64,000 bases of DNA from CAIMUX01 sp964473865 (GCA_964473865.1 CAYYQN010000022.1:12583-76582); one strand, 5' to 3'. Counted from the stretch's first letter, positions 25,538 through 32,788 are shown. The notes: generated by a model not told the origin, from the sequence alone. Numbers and translations are program-made.

Positions 25538-26272
25538 CTACTGCGGCAGGATCACGGAGTCGATGACGTGAATCACGCCGTTGCTCGCAAGCAGATCGGC
25601 GCTCACGATCCGGGCTCCGTTCACCTGGACGTGGTCGCCGCTCTTGCTGAAAGTGACCTTCTGACCCTGCACGGTGCTGGCTTCCCTGGTCTTCATTACC
25701 TCCGCCGCCCGCAGCGTCCCGGGAACGACGTGGTAGGTGAGGACCTTGGCCAGCTGGGTCGGGTTCTGCAGCAGCGACTCAACGGTTCCCGCCGGCAGTT
25801 TGGCAAACGCGGCGTCCGTCGGCGCGAAGACCGTGAAGGGACCCTTGCCCTGCAGCGTCTCCACCAGACCCGCCGCCTTGACGGCCGCGACCAGGGTGTT
25901 GAAATTCCCCGCCGCCACGGCAGTGCTGACGATATCTCGTTCGGACCCAACCACCGACGCGGCCTGGGCCTTGGTCGCGCCGCAGGATCCGCCGGAATGA
26001 GCCGGAACCGCCAACCCGACCGAGACGGCCAGCAGAGCCACGGCCAAGGTGGCCGGCGCCCAACGCCGCTGGATCGCCTTCCAGGAAGCGACCTGATAGA
26101 TCGCGGCCAGACCCACGAGGCTGTAGATGATGACGCCGAGCGGATTCACGCTCCCAAAGCGTCCGGCACCCGAGAGGAACGCGACGAGGTCGAACTTGGC
26201 GAGGGCGACAAGGCCCCAGTTGAGTCCGCCGACCACGAGCAGGATGGCGGCGAGAATGTCCAGCTTCTTCAT
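25538..26272 (-). CDS. DUF378 membrane domain fused to a fasciclin domain
   Basis: A 244-residue protein. Residues about 4-75 match the small two-helix DUF378 (YuzA-like) membrane family, with ILLVVGGLNWGLVAL and NPLGVIIYSLVGLAAIYQV. A third hydrophobic segment (ATLAVALLAVSVGLAVPA) resembles a signal or anchor. Residues about 105-244 form a fasciclin/Fas1 adhesion domain with FTVFAPTDAAFAKLP, LTYHVVPG and GVIHVIDSVILP. ATG 26272 is chosen because GGAGGAT lies 6 bases upstream; an ATG 15 bases earlier lacks one. Joining DUF378 and Fas1 in one chain places the adhesion domain outside the cytoplasmic membrane. It lies upstream of the B12 regulator. Confidence 0.82.
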   Translation of the reverse strand: MKKLDILAAILLVVGGLNWGLVALAKFDLVAFLSGAGRFGSVNPLGVIIYSLVGLAAIYQVASWKAIQRRWAPATLAVALLAVSVGLAVPAHSGGSCGATKAQAASVVGSERDIVSTAVAAGNFNTLVAAVKAAGLVETLQGKGPFTVFAPTDAAFAKLPAGTVESLLQNPTQLAKVLTYHVVPGTLRAAEVMKTREASTVQGQKVTFSKSGDHVQVNGARIVSADLLASNGVIHVIDSVILPQ

Positions 26273-26929
26273 CTTCCAATCCTCCATGGCGCCAGGAGCG
26301 CCGATCGTTTCCTGTTTGCGTGAAGACAGAGCGACGATTCCGGTTTCCAGTCAGGCGGCCAGGGGCTTCCACCACCGATCTACCCGGACCTCCGGAGCCC
26401 TCGGCTTCCCGCCGCTCGGGTTTCCTTGGGCTTCCCACCAACACCATGTTAGATTATGAACAGATATCATCGATTGTGAATACTTTTCGAACAGATATAA
26501 AGGGATCGGCGAAGACTATAACTACTTGTGAAAAATATGATTCCAAGCATTGATCGACTCCCGGTGGTCACTAGGTAATCCGAATCCCCCTCGCCTGTGT
26601 GATGAGGACGCCCCTGCGTGCCGGACCGGTCTTCCGGGGAGGAAAAGGAGTGGACGGCCCCGAACGCAGGGAGTAGGTTACGGACATAAGTCCATTACTG
26701 CCTCGTTCCAGCCTGGCTCCCCGGGGCATGGCCACCACCGGGCGGGCGCATCCCGCGGGACGCGCGGACACCCCGGGTTCGAGGCTGAGAGCCAACCGAT
26801 CGCAAGGGAGGGCCGAAGGCGATGGAGATGAAGGATGGGTGCGTCAAGCCCGCTCGCGGCCCGATTCCGCCGGCGGGGAGTGCCGGGACGGCCGGCTCGG
26901 CGAGGTCAGCAAACATGGAGGGTGGAACG
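26273..26929. other. Divergent regulatory region and long prxU leader
   Basis: This gap of about 650 bp separates the fasciclin gene (-) from the selenoperoxiredoxin gene (+). Positions 26440-26555 are strikingly AT-rich compared with the rest of the window and contain overlapping divergent promoters (listed separately). If the + strand promoter is right, the leader of the peroxiredoxin mRNA runs over about 420 bases (26508-26929). It contains small hairpins such as GGACATAAGTCC (26683-26694) but no riboswitch that I can recognise, and no convincing gene. Confidence 0.5.
26453..26501. promoter_or_regulatory. Face-to-face divergent promoters sharing a -35 element, with direct repeats
   Basis: Rightward: TTGTGA (26474-26479), 16 bases, TATAAA (26496-26501), reading toward the peroxiredoxin. 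Leftward: TTCACA (complement of 26475-26480), 16 bases, CATAAT (complement of 26453-26458), reading toward the fasciclin gene. The same TTGTGAA serves both as -35. A 10-base direct repeat GAACAGATAT occurs at 26458-26467 and 26489-26498, 31 bases apart, each copy touching one of the two -10 boxes. This is a good candidate operator. A second TTGTGAA lies at 26526-26532. Confidence 0.6.
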
Positions 26930-27535
26930 ATGCCGGAGGCGATGACCGCGCGGGTGGGCGCAGCCGCGCCGGACTTCGAGGCAAACGCTTTCGTCAGCCA
27001 GGTTGGCTTCAAGACAATCAAGCTGTCGGACTACAAGGGGCGCTGGATCGTGCTCTGCTTCTACCCAGGCGACTTCACGTTCGTGTGACCGACCGAGCTG
27101 GCGGCGGTCGCCGCCCGTTATGAAGAGCTGAAGTCGATGGACGTCGAGGTCCTGGCCATGAGCGTGGACAGCCGATTCGTCCACAAGATCTGGCAGGAAG
27201 TGGAGCTCTCGAAGATGGTCAAGGGGGGAGTCCCCTTCCCCATGCTCACCGATGCCGGGGGTCGGATCGGGACCCTGTACGGAATCTACGACGAGGCTGC
27301 GGGGGTGGACATCCGCGGTCGCTTCATCATCGATCCCGACTTCGTCATTCGGGCGATGGAGGTCCTGACTCCGGAGGTCGGGCGCAATCCGGACGAGCTG
27401 GTGCGCCAGGTCCAGGCCTTCCAGCACGTGCGTAGGACGGGCGAAGTCACGCCTTCGGGGTGGAAGCCCGGGCAGACGACGCTGAAGCCGGGGCCCGATC
27501 TGGCCGGGAGGGTCTGGGAGGTCTGGAAACCCTGA
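26930..27535 (+). CDS. prxU: Selenocysteine-containing peroxiredoxin (in-frame UGA at 27086)
   Basis: An AhpC/Prx1-type peroxiredoxin (peroxide reductase) whose peroxidatic residue is encoded by TGA at 27086-27088. The reading frame is open on both sides: GRWIVLCFYPGDFTFV, then UGA, then PTELAAVAARYEELKSMDV. This is the family signature P-x-x-x-T-x-x-C, with P46, T50 and Sec53 in place of Cys. Full length is 201 residues with Sec, normal for the family. A 6-bp GC hairpin with a GGUC loop starts 11 bases after the UGA, as bacterial SECIS elements do. The usual resolving Cys in the C-terminal V-C-P-x-G-W-K-P motif is Thr174 here (GEVTPSGWKP), and Cys43 is the only cysteine. ATG 26930 follows GGAGGG by 7 bases. 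If UGA is read as stop, only a useless 52-residue fragment results. Confidence 0.87.
27086..27115 (+). promoter_or_regulatory. UGA codon and putative bacterial SECIS hairpin
   Basis: UGA occupies 27086-27088. GGCGGC (27100-27105) pairs perfectly with GCCGCC (27110-27115) around the tetraloop GGUC (27106-27109). The loop begins 18 bases after the UGA and has G in its first two positions, both expected of a bacterial SECIS recognised by SelB. The stem is inside the coding sequence (AAVAAR). In a GC-rich genome such stems also arise by chance, so the hairpin supports but does not prove selenocysteine. Confidence 0.7.
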
Positions 27536-27582
27536 GGGCCCGACCACCTCGACCCAGGGGATCGGGTGCAGGCGGGGTACGA

Positions 27583-28989
27583 ATGACGGCACGCCAGTCC
27601 CCTCGTCCGCCAGCCGGGGCCAGAGGTGCGACCGAGGCGATCCTCGAGAGCATCTCCGACGGGGTCTTCACCGTCGACCTCGACTGGCGGATCACCTCCT
27701 TCAACCGCGCCGCGGAGGAGATCACCGGGGTCTCCCGCCGCGACTCGATCGGGAGCCTCTGCGCCGAGGTCTTCCACTGCAGCCTCTGCGAGACCGAATG
27801 TGCCCTGCGGGCCACTCTCCGCACCGGGCGGCCCATCATCGGCAAGACCGGCTATATCGTCGACGCGGCTGGAGCCAGCGTTCCGGTCAGTGTCTCGACG
27901 GCCGTCCTGCGCGATGCCGGGGGTAAGGTCATCGGCGGCGCCGAGACCTTCCGGGACCTGAGCGAAGTGGAGAGCCTGCGCCGGGAGCTCGAGGGCAGGT
28001 TCCACGTCGGAGACCTGGTCAGCAAGAGCCCGCTGATGCAGCGGATCTTCGAGGTGCTGCCCGCCATCTCCGCCAGCCCCAGCACCGTTCTGGTGCTGGG
28101 AAAGACCGGGACCGGCAAGGAGGTGATCGCGCGCACGATCCATTCCCTCAGCCCGCGGAGGGACGGACCATTCGTGGCTGTCAATTGCGCCGCACTTCCG
28201 GAGACGCTGCTGGAGTCGGAGCTCTTTGGATACAAAGCCGGCGCCTTCACCGGCGCGCAGAGGAACAAGCCGGGCCGCTTCGCGCTGGCCCGAGGCGGGA
28301 CTCTCTTCCTGGACGAGATCGGGGAGATGTCTCCCGCACTGCAGGTGCGCCTGCTGCGTGTCCTCCAGGAGCGCAGCTACGAGCCGCTGGGCGCCACACA
28401 TTCGGAGCAAGCCGATGTCCGGATCATCGCGGCCACCAGTCGGGATCTCGCCGGAGGCGTGCGTGCGGGGGATTTCCGCGAGGACCTGTACTACCGGATC
28501 CATGTGGTGCGGGTCGAGCTGCCGCCTTTGCGCCGCCGCAAGGAGGACATCCCCCTCCTGGCTCACGGTTTTGTCGAGCGTTTCAACCGAGCGCAGGGGC
28601 GCACGGTTCGCGGGATCGCACCCGAAGCGCTCTCTCTGCTGATGGCGCATGACTGGCCCGGCAACGTGCGCGAACTGGAGAACGTGGTCGAGCGGTCGTT
28701 CGTCTTGTGCGGCGACGGTCCGATCGGCCTGAGGCATCTGCCGGAAGAGCTGACCATGCGACGAGGCGGCATCGCGCCGACGGCCGCCTCCGATCTGCGA
28801 TCCGCGCGCGACCTGGTCGACGCTCAGTTGATCCAGACGGCGCTCGCACGCAACCGCTTCAACCGTTCCGCGGCCGCGCGCGAGTTGCGCATGCACAAGA
28901 GCACGCTCCTGCGCCACGTCCGCCGGTTGGGACTCGTCCTGCCGGCGGGAGACGGCCGTTCCCGCGGACGGAAGGACGCCCAGCCCTGA
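27583..28989 (+). CDS. PAS-AAA+-HTH sigma54-dependent activator with Cys-rich PAS domain
   Basis: A 468-residue bacterial enhancer-binding protein. The N-terminal PAS domain (about 14-125) carries C66, C69 and C73 (HCSLCETEC), a cluster that could hold an iron-sulfur centre or sense redox state. The AAA+ domain has Walker A GKTGTGKE (about 173), a canonical GAFTGA (220-225), Walker B TLFLDEIGEMSP and REDLYYRIHV. A Fis-type helix-turn-helix ends the protein (FNRSAAARELRMHKSTLLRH). It starts 48 bases after the peroxiredoxin and is probably cotranscribed. It lies just upstream of a sigma54 promoter and the NifX/MinD-type cluster, which is likely its target. ATG 27583 has only a weak upstream site. 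Confidence 0.9.
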   Translation: MTARQSPRPPAGARGATEAILESISDGVFTVDLDWRITSFNRAAEEITGVSRRDSIGSLCAEVFHCSLCETECALRATLRTGRPIIGKTGYIVDAAGASVPVSVSTAVLRDAGGKVIGGAETFRDLSEVESLRRELEGRFHVGDLVSKSPLMQRIFEVLPAISASPSTVLVLGKTGTGKEVIARTIHSLSPRRDGPFVAVNCAALPETLLESELFGYKAGAFTGAQRNKPGRFALARGGTLFLDEIGEMSPALQVRLLRVLQERSYEPLGATHSEQADVRIIAATSRDLAGGVRAGDFREDLYYRIHVVRVELPPLRRRKEDIPLLAHGFVERFNRAQGRTVRGIAPEALSLLMAHDWPGNVRELENVVERSFVLCGDGPIGLRHLPEELTMRRGGIAPTAASDLRSARDLVDAQLIQTALARNRFNRSAAARELRMHKSTLLRHVRRLGLVLPAGDGRSRGRKDAQP

Positions 28990-29189
28990 TCCTTTGATCG
29001 TCGGCGAACGAAGGCGCGGGTGCGCGCTGCCCTACGGTGCCGCGCGCGGCCTCCCCCGAAGCGCGGATGGGCCCCTGGGGATGGAGACGCGCTTCGGCCG
29101 GTCCTGATTGCCGCAAAGATGCGACGATCCACTCCTCATACCGGCGCGAAGGTGCGGCCATATGTGATCACTCCCAGGATGGCTGGACT

Positions 29190-29198
29190 GTGTAACAC
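29190..29198. promoter_or_regulatory. Possible enhancer site (GTGTAACAC palindrome)
   Basis: The short perfect dyad GTGT-A-ACAC lies 46 bases upstream of the -24 box of the sigma54 promoter. Dyads of this kind are typical binding sites of Fis-type domains of enhancer-binding proteins. It is short enough to occur by chance. Confidence 0.3.
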
Positions 29199-29243
29199 GC
29201 TGCCTCGTAGTTGGTTCAGGCGGCTGCCCGGCCGCGGCCCGGG

Positions 29244-29259
29244 TGGCACGACGCGTGCA
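29244..29259 (+). promoter_or_regulatory. Sigma54 (-24/-12) promoter
   Basis: TGGCACG at 29244-29250, then ACGC, then GTGCA at 29255-29259. The GG and GC doublets are separated by exactly 10 bases and only one position differs from the TGGCACG-N4-TTGCA consensus. The start site would be near 29270, about 25 bases before the ATG of the first cluster gene. Confidence 0.75.
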
Positions 29260-29295
29260 CTGTCTTGCCGCAGGCACCATGAGGAGTCGAACGCC

Positions 29296-29904
29296 ATGTT
29301 GATCGCGCTCTCAGCGTGGAACGGCCGGATCGCCCCGCTCTTCGACGCGGCCCACCAGCTCCGCCTTCTGCGGATGGAGTCGGGACGCGTGGTGGCCGAG
29401 TGGGATGAGCCGGTTTCCGGGCTCAGCGCGGCCGAGAAGGCGGGGCGCCTTGCCGAGCGCGGCGTCGGACTCCTGGTCTGCGGCGCGATCTCGCACCCAG
29501 CTCGCCTCCTCGTCGAGGCCTACGGCGTTCGCATCCTGGCTTTCGTGGCCGGCGAGCAGTCCGACGTGGTTCGCGCGCTCACGACCGGCCGCCTGGCCGG
29601 GGAACGGGGGGCGGCGCCGGGGCGCAGGGCCGGCCGGCAAAGAGGCTGGCGGGCGCACGAATCCGATGCGGAGTGGAGGGTGACGATGGCAGAAGAGCCG
29701 CCGTCGCGCGGAGACCGTGAGCCTGCCGGAGGCGGACCCTGCGGCCGGAGGAAGGGCCGGGGCCCAGCTCCGGAGGGGAGACGGAAGGGGCCGGGCGGCA
29801 CCTGCGTCTGTCCGTCCTGCGGTCACGAGGAGCCGCACCAGCAGGGAGTCCCTTGCACCCGCAGCCGCTGTCCGGAATGCGGGTCGGCGCTTGTTCGACA
29901 CTGA
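29296..29904 (+). CDS. NifX/NifB-type dinitrogenase iron-molybdenum cofactor domain protein with C-terminal zinc-ribbon
   Basis: A 202-residue protein. Residues 1-95 form the RNase H-like NifX/NafY/YedF-type domain (IALSAWNGRIAPLFDAAHQL, later GVGLLVCGAIS), a family that binds metal clusters or apocofactors. A basic, Gly/Arg-rich linker follows. The C-terminus has CVCPSCGHEEPHQQGVPC with a further CPECG, a zinc-ribbon or rubredoxin-like knuckle. GAGGAG lies 9 bases before ATG 29296. It is the first gene after the sigma54 promoter. There is no nitrogenase here, so a role in iron-sulfur cluster trafficking is an inference from the neighbours. Confidence 0.8.
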   Translation: MLIALSAWNGRIAPLFDAAHQLRLLRMESGRVVAEWDEPVSGLSAAEKAGRLAERGVGLLVCGAISHPARLLVEAYGVRILAFVAGEQSDVVRALTTGRLAGERGAAPGRRAGRQRGWRAHESDAEWRVTMAEEPPSRGDREPAGGGPCGRRKGRGPAPEGRRKGPGGTCVCPSCGHEEPHQQGVPCTRSRCPECGSALVRH

Positions 29905-29955
29905 GGCGCGCCGGCGCGCCTCCAACGAGCCACCCGAAGAGGAGGGTAGATTGTC

Positions 29956-30318
29956 ATGCCAGGTGGAGATCGAACCGGACCTTGGGGAGAGGGACCGCGC
30001 ACTGGGCGGGCGCAGGGATTCTGCGCGGGAACCGGAATGCCCGGATCCGAGGCGGCGCCGCGCGGATGGGGGCGCGGCGGTGGACGGCGACGGCGGAACT
30101 GCCTCCGCGCAACCGGCCGGCCCGGCTGGTCGCGCTTCGACGCCGCACCGCCGGCCGATGGCGGGACCGGTTCGTCCAGGGCGTTCCTGGCGGAGAGGGC
30201 ACGGCGTCTGGGTGAAGAGCTGGCGGAGATACAGACGCGCTTGAGCGAGCTCGAGGCTGCCGATCGCTCCCGGTCCGACATCGGGCCCGAGGGCGGGAAC
30301 ACCGGGGGAACGGCGTGA
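29956..30318 (+). CDS. DUF5320 family protein
   Basis: A 120-residue protein that begins MPGGDRTGPWGEGPRTGRAQ followed by GFCAGTGMPG, the typical Gly/Cys opening of DUF5320 proteins, which regularly occur beside NifX-like and MinD-ferredoxin genes. The middle is low complexity; the end (about 75-105) is predicted coiled coil (LAERARRLGEELAEIQTRLSEL). GAGGAGGG precedes the ATG. Molecular function unknown. Its stop overlaps the next start (GTGA). Confidence 0.8.
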   Translation: MPGGDRTGPWGEGPRTGRAQGFCAGTGMPGSEAAPRGWGRGGGRRRRNCLRATGRPGWSRFDAAPPADGGTGSSRAFLAERARRLGEELAEIQTRLSELEAADRSRSDIGPEGGNTGGTA

Positions 30319-30677
30319 AGATCGCATTCACCACCTCCGGACAGACCCTGCAGGCGCCGCTCGATCGGCGGTTCGGCCGGGCGCCTTGCTTCCTCCTCTA
30401 CGACCCGAACCACGACGTCACCGAGATCCTCGACAACCAAAGCAGCCGGGAGGCGGCCCAGGGCGCCGGGATCCAGGCGGCGGAGGCGGTCGTACGCGCC
30501 GGGGCCACGGCGGTTGTGACCGGGCACTGCGGACCGAAGGCGTTCCGGGTCCTGAGGGCGGCCGGCGTCGAGGTCTACACCTCCGACGCCGGCACCGTCG
30601 CCGCGGCCCTCGAGGAGTTCCGCGCCGGGCGTCTGCGCCGCGCTGAGTCGGCCGACGTGGAAGGGCACTGGGCATAG
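30315..30677 (+). CDS. NifX-like dinitrogenase iron-molybdenum cofactor biosynthesis protein
   Basis: A 120-residue single-domain NifX/NafY-fold protein. MKIAFTTSGQTLQAPLDRRF and FGRAPCFLLYD are the N-terminal signature, with VVTGHCGPKAFRVLRAAGVEVY near the C-terminal strand-helix pair. These small proteins bind iron-sulfur or FeMo-type clusters; in genomes without nitrogenase they accompany Mrp/MinD-type ATPases. The GTG start overlaps the previous stop by 4 bases. Confidence 0.9.
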   Translation: MKIAFTTSGQTLQAPLDRRFGRAPCFLLYDPNHDVTEILDNQSSREAAQGAGIQAAEAVVRAGATAVVTGHCGPKAFRVLRAAGVEVYTSDAGTVAAALEEFRAGRLRRAESADVEGHWA

Positions 30678-30739
30678 ATGCTGCTTCTGGCTGATCGACG
30701 GGCCGTCCGAGAACGGAACCAGGAGCGGAGGATTCCGTC

Positions 30740-31642
30740 GTGATCGTCGCCGTCGCTTCAGGCAAGGGCGGGACCGGGAAGACGACCGTGGCGGTGAATC
30801 TCGCGGTAGTTGCCGGCCGAACGGCAGAGCTTCTCGACTGCGATGTGGAAGAGCCGAACGACCACCTCTTCTTCCGGGGAACGCCGCGCCTTTTGGAGTC
30901 GGTCTCGATCCCGGTGCCGGAGATTGACTCGGAACGGTGCAACGGCTGCGGCGCGTGCAGCCGCTTCTGCGCCTTCCGCGCCATCGTCGGGTTGAAGGAG
31001 GCCCCGTTTGTCTTCGCCGAGTTGTGTCATGGGTGCGGCGGCTGCCTCATGGCCTGTCCGCAGCACGCCATCCGGGAGACCGCGCGACGGATCGGGGTCG
31101 TCGAGTCGATCGCCTCGCGCGGTCCCACGTTGATCCACGGCCGCCTCGACGTGGGGGTGCCGACCGCTCCTCCGTTGATCCGGCGAGTGAAGGCGCATGG
31201 GCGGGCGAGCGGTCTCGTCATCCGCGACACGCCCCCCGGGGCTTCCTGCCCCGTCGTGTCGGCCATGAAGGGGGTCAACTTCGTCCTGCTCGTGGCGGAG
31301 CCGACGCCGTTCGGTCTCCATGACCTGCAGCTGATCGTCGATCTGGTGCGGACGCTCGGACTTCCGTTCGGCGTCCTGGTCAATCGGGCCGGGATCGGAG
31401 ACGATCGCGTGCAGGCTTACTGCGACCAGGAGCAGATCCCGATCCTCCTGGAGATCCCGGAGGACCGGCGGATCGCGACGGCCTGTTCTCGAGGAGAGGT
31501 GGTGGTCGACGTGCTGCCTGAGTATCGCGCCGTTTTCGAGGATCTTCGAAGCCAGGTGGTGGAGCGGGCGGCGGCGGAAGGGGCGGCCGGCTCGGGTTCG
31601 GTGAGCGGGGACGCAAGTCGAGCCGACGGGACGGAGCGATGA
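30740..31642 (+). CDS. MinD-superfamily P-loop ATPase with inserted ferredoxin domain (1)
   Basis: A 300-residue ATPase of the Mrp/NBP35-MinD type. The deviant Walker A GKGGTGKTT opens the protein. After the first strand pair, a two-cluster 4Fe-4S ferredoxin is inserted: CNGCGACSRFC and CHGCGGCLMACPQHAI. The domain then resumes with IRDTPPGASCPV (switch II) and VNRAGIGDD. Such pairs are thought to move or insert iron-sulfur clusters or drive an ATP-dependent electron transfer. GGAGGAT precedes GTG 30740. It overlaps the next gene by ATGA. Confidence 0.9.
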   Translation: MIVAVASGKGGTGKTTVAVNLAVVAGRTAELLDCDVEEPNDHLFFRGTPRLLESVSIPVPEIDSERCNGCGACSRFCAFRAIVGLKEAPFVFAELCHGCGGCLMACPQHAIRETARRIGVVESIASRGPTLIHGRLDVGVPTAPPLIRRVKAHGRASGLVIRDTPPGASCPVVSAMKGVNFVLLVAEPTPFGLHDLQLIVDLVRTLGLPFGVLVNRAGIGDDRVQAYCDQEQIPILLEIPEDRRIATACSRGEVVVDVLPEYRAVFEDLRSQVVERAAAEGAAGSGSVSGDASRADGTER

Positions 31643-32625
31643 GTCCGACGAGCTTCGGAGGCGCCGGCGCGAAGGTCGAGGTGATGAAGGAACTGGTCGT
31701 CATCAGCGGTAAAGGGGGGACCGGCAAGACGAGCGTTGCGGCGTCGCTCGCCGTGCTGGCCGAGCGACCGGTGATCGCCGACTGCGACACCGACGCGGCG
31801 GATCTGCATCTCGTCCTGGCCCCGCAGGTTCGCGAACAGCATGAGTTCCGCAGCGGACGCGAAGCGTGGATCCGCCCGGAGGCGTGCCAGCGGTGCGGTG
31901 CCTGCGCCGAAGTGTGCCGGTATGGCGCCATCGTACCGGACGGTTCCCAGAGGAGTCCGGCACTCCCGAGCGGCACGACGTCGCCGGACCAGCTCTTCAC
32001 CGCGTTCCGCTACCGGGTCGACCCATTCTCCTGCGAGGGTTGTGGGGTCTGCGGTCTGGCCTGTCCGACCCACGCCATCGAGATGCAGGCGCGCGTCTGC
32101 GGCCAGTGGATGGTCTCGGACACGCGGTGCGGACCGATGGTGTATGCCCGCCTCGGGGTCGGCGGGGAGAACTCCGGCAAGCTGGTCGCCATCGTCCGCC
32201 GGGAGGCCCGCCGGATCGCCGAGGAGACGGGGCGCGAGACCATCATCGTCGACGGCCCGCCGGGGCTGGGCTGCCCAGTGATCGCCTCGATCGGCGGGGC
32301 CTCGCGCGTGCTGGTAGTGACCGAGCCAACGGTGTCGGGAGCCCATGATCTCGAGCGCGTCCTCTTGCTCGCCCGGCACTTCGAGGTGCCGGCGGCGGTC
32401 TGCGTGAACCGGTGGGACCTGAACGAGGAGATGACTGAGCGGGTTGAAGCGGAAGCACGGCGGGCGGGTGCGCAGGTGGTCGGCCGGATCCGCTATGACC
32501 GATCGGTGCCGCGGGCCCAGCTGCAGGCGCGGGCGGTGACGGAACTCGACTCGCCAGCCGCGGCAGACGTGCGCAGGGTATGGGAGGACCTGAACGGCGG
32601 GGCCGCGGGACCACTCCAACCCTGA
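31639..32625 (+). CDS. MinD-superfamily P-loop ATPase with inserted ferredoxin domain (2)
   Basis: A 328-residue paralogue and probable heterodimer partner of the preceding protein. It has Walker A GKGGTGKTS, ferredoxin motifs CQRCGACAEVCRYGAI and CEGCGVCGLACPTHAI, switch II VDGPPGLGCPV and the VNRWDLN segment. About 30 extra residues separate the two cluster motifs. ATG 31639 overlaps the previous stop; an internal ATG before KELVVISGKGG would shorten the protein by 15 residues. The gene ends the cluster started by the sigma54 promoter. Confidence 0.9.
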   Translation: MSPTSFGGAGAKVEVMKELVVISGKGGTGKTSVAASLAVLAERPVIADCDTDAADLHLVLAPQVREQHEFRSGREAWIRPEACQRCGACAEVCRYGAIVPDGSQRSPALPSGTTSPDQLFTAFRYRVDPFSCEGCGVCGLACPTHAIEMQARVCGQWMVSDTRCGPMVYARLGVGGENSGKLVAIVRREARRIAEETGRETIIVDGPPGLGCPVIASIGGASRVLVVTEPTVSGAHDLERVLLLARHFEVPAAVCVNRWDLNEEMTERVEAEARRAGAQVVGRIRYDRSVPRAQLQARAVTELDSPAAADVRRVWEDLNGGAAGPLQP

Positions 32626-32660
32626 TTCGGCTGTCCCCGCGAGCAAAGACGCGTCGGAGC

Positions 32661-32715
32661 GCCGCCCGATCGGTGCTCCGGCCTGGGTTGACCGGGTTCT
32701 TCTGCACCCTGCTGG
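32661..32715 (-). repeat. Dispersed intergenic repeat, copy C
   Basis: On the - strand this reads CCAGCAGGGTGCAGAAGAAC, then CCGGTCAACC and GGCCGGAGCACCGATCGG, aligning without gaps over its full length with the copy behind mutB (12114-12170). It sits between the last MinD-type gene and the outer-membrane protein gene. Confidence 0.6.
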
Positions 32716-32788
32716 ACTTCTCAGGGCGCCAGAGTGGTAGAGGAGGCCATCGGGAGGCACCGGGAGGTGGCAACCGGCCATGAAACCA

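Larger units (their letters stand above)
28990..29295 (+). other. Intergenic control region of the NifX/MinD cluster
   Basis: This gap holds a sigma54 promoter (29244-29259). About 45 bases before it is the palindrome GTGTAACAC (29190-29198), a possible activator site. Upstream of that I see no further structure and no gene. Confidence 0.55.

Noticed and set aside
26550..26831. 93-codon open frame in the leader of prxU
   Set aside because: Composition is Gly/Arg/Pro-rich as in shadow frames of this genome, no family resemblance, no ribosome site of note.
27086..27088. UGA in the peroxiredoxin as a simple stop or pseudogene
   Set aside because: The frame continues with perfectly conserved family sequence for 148 codons, the stop falls on the one residue known to be replaced by Sec in this family, and a hairpin follows. 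Random decay would rarely hit that codon and leave the rest intact.
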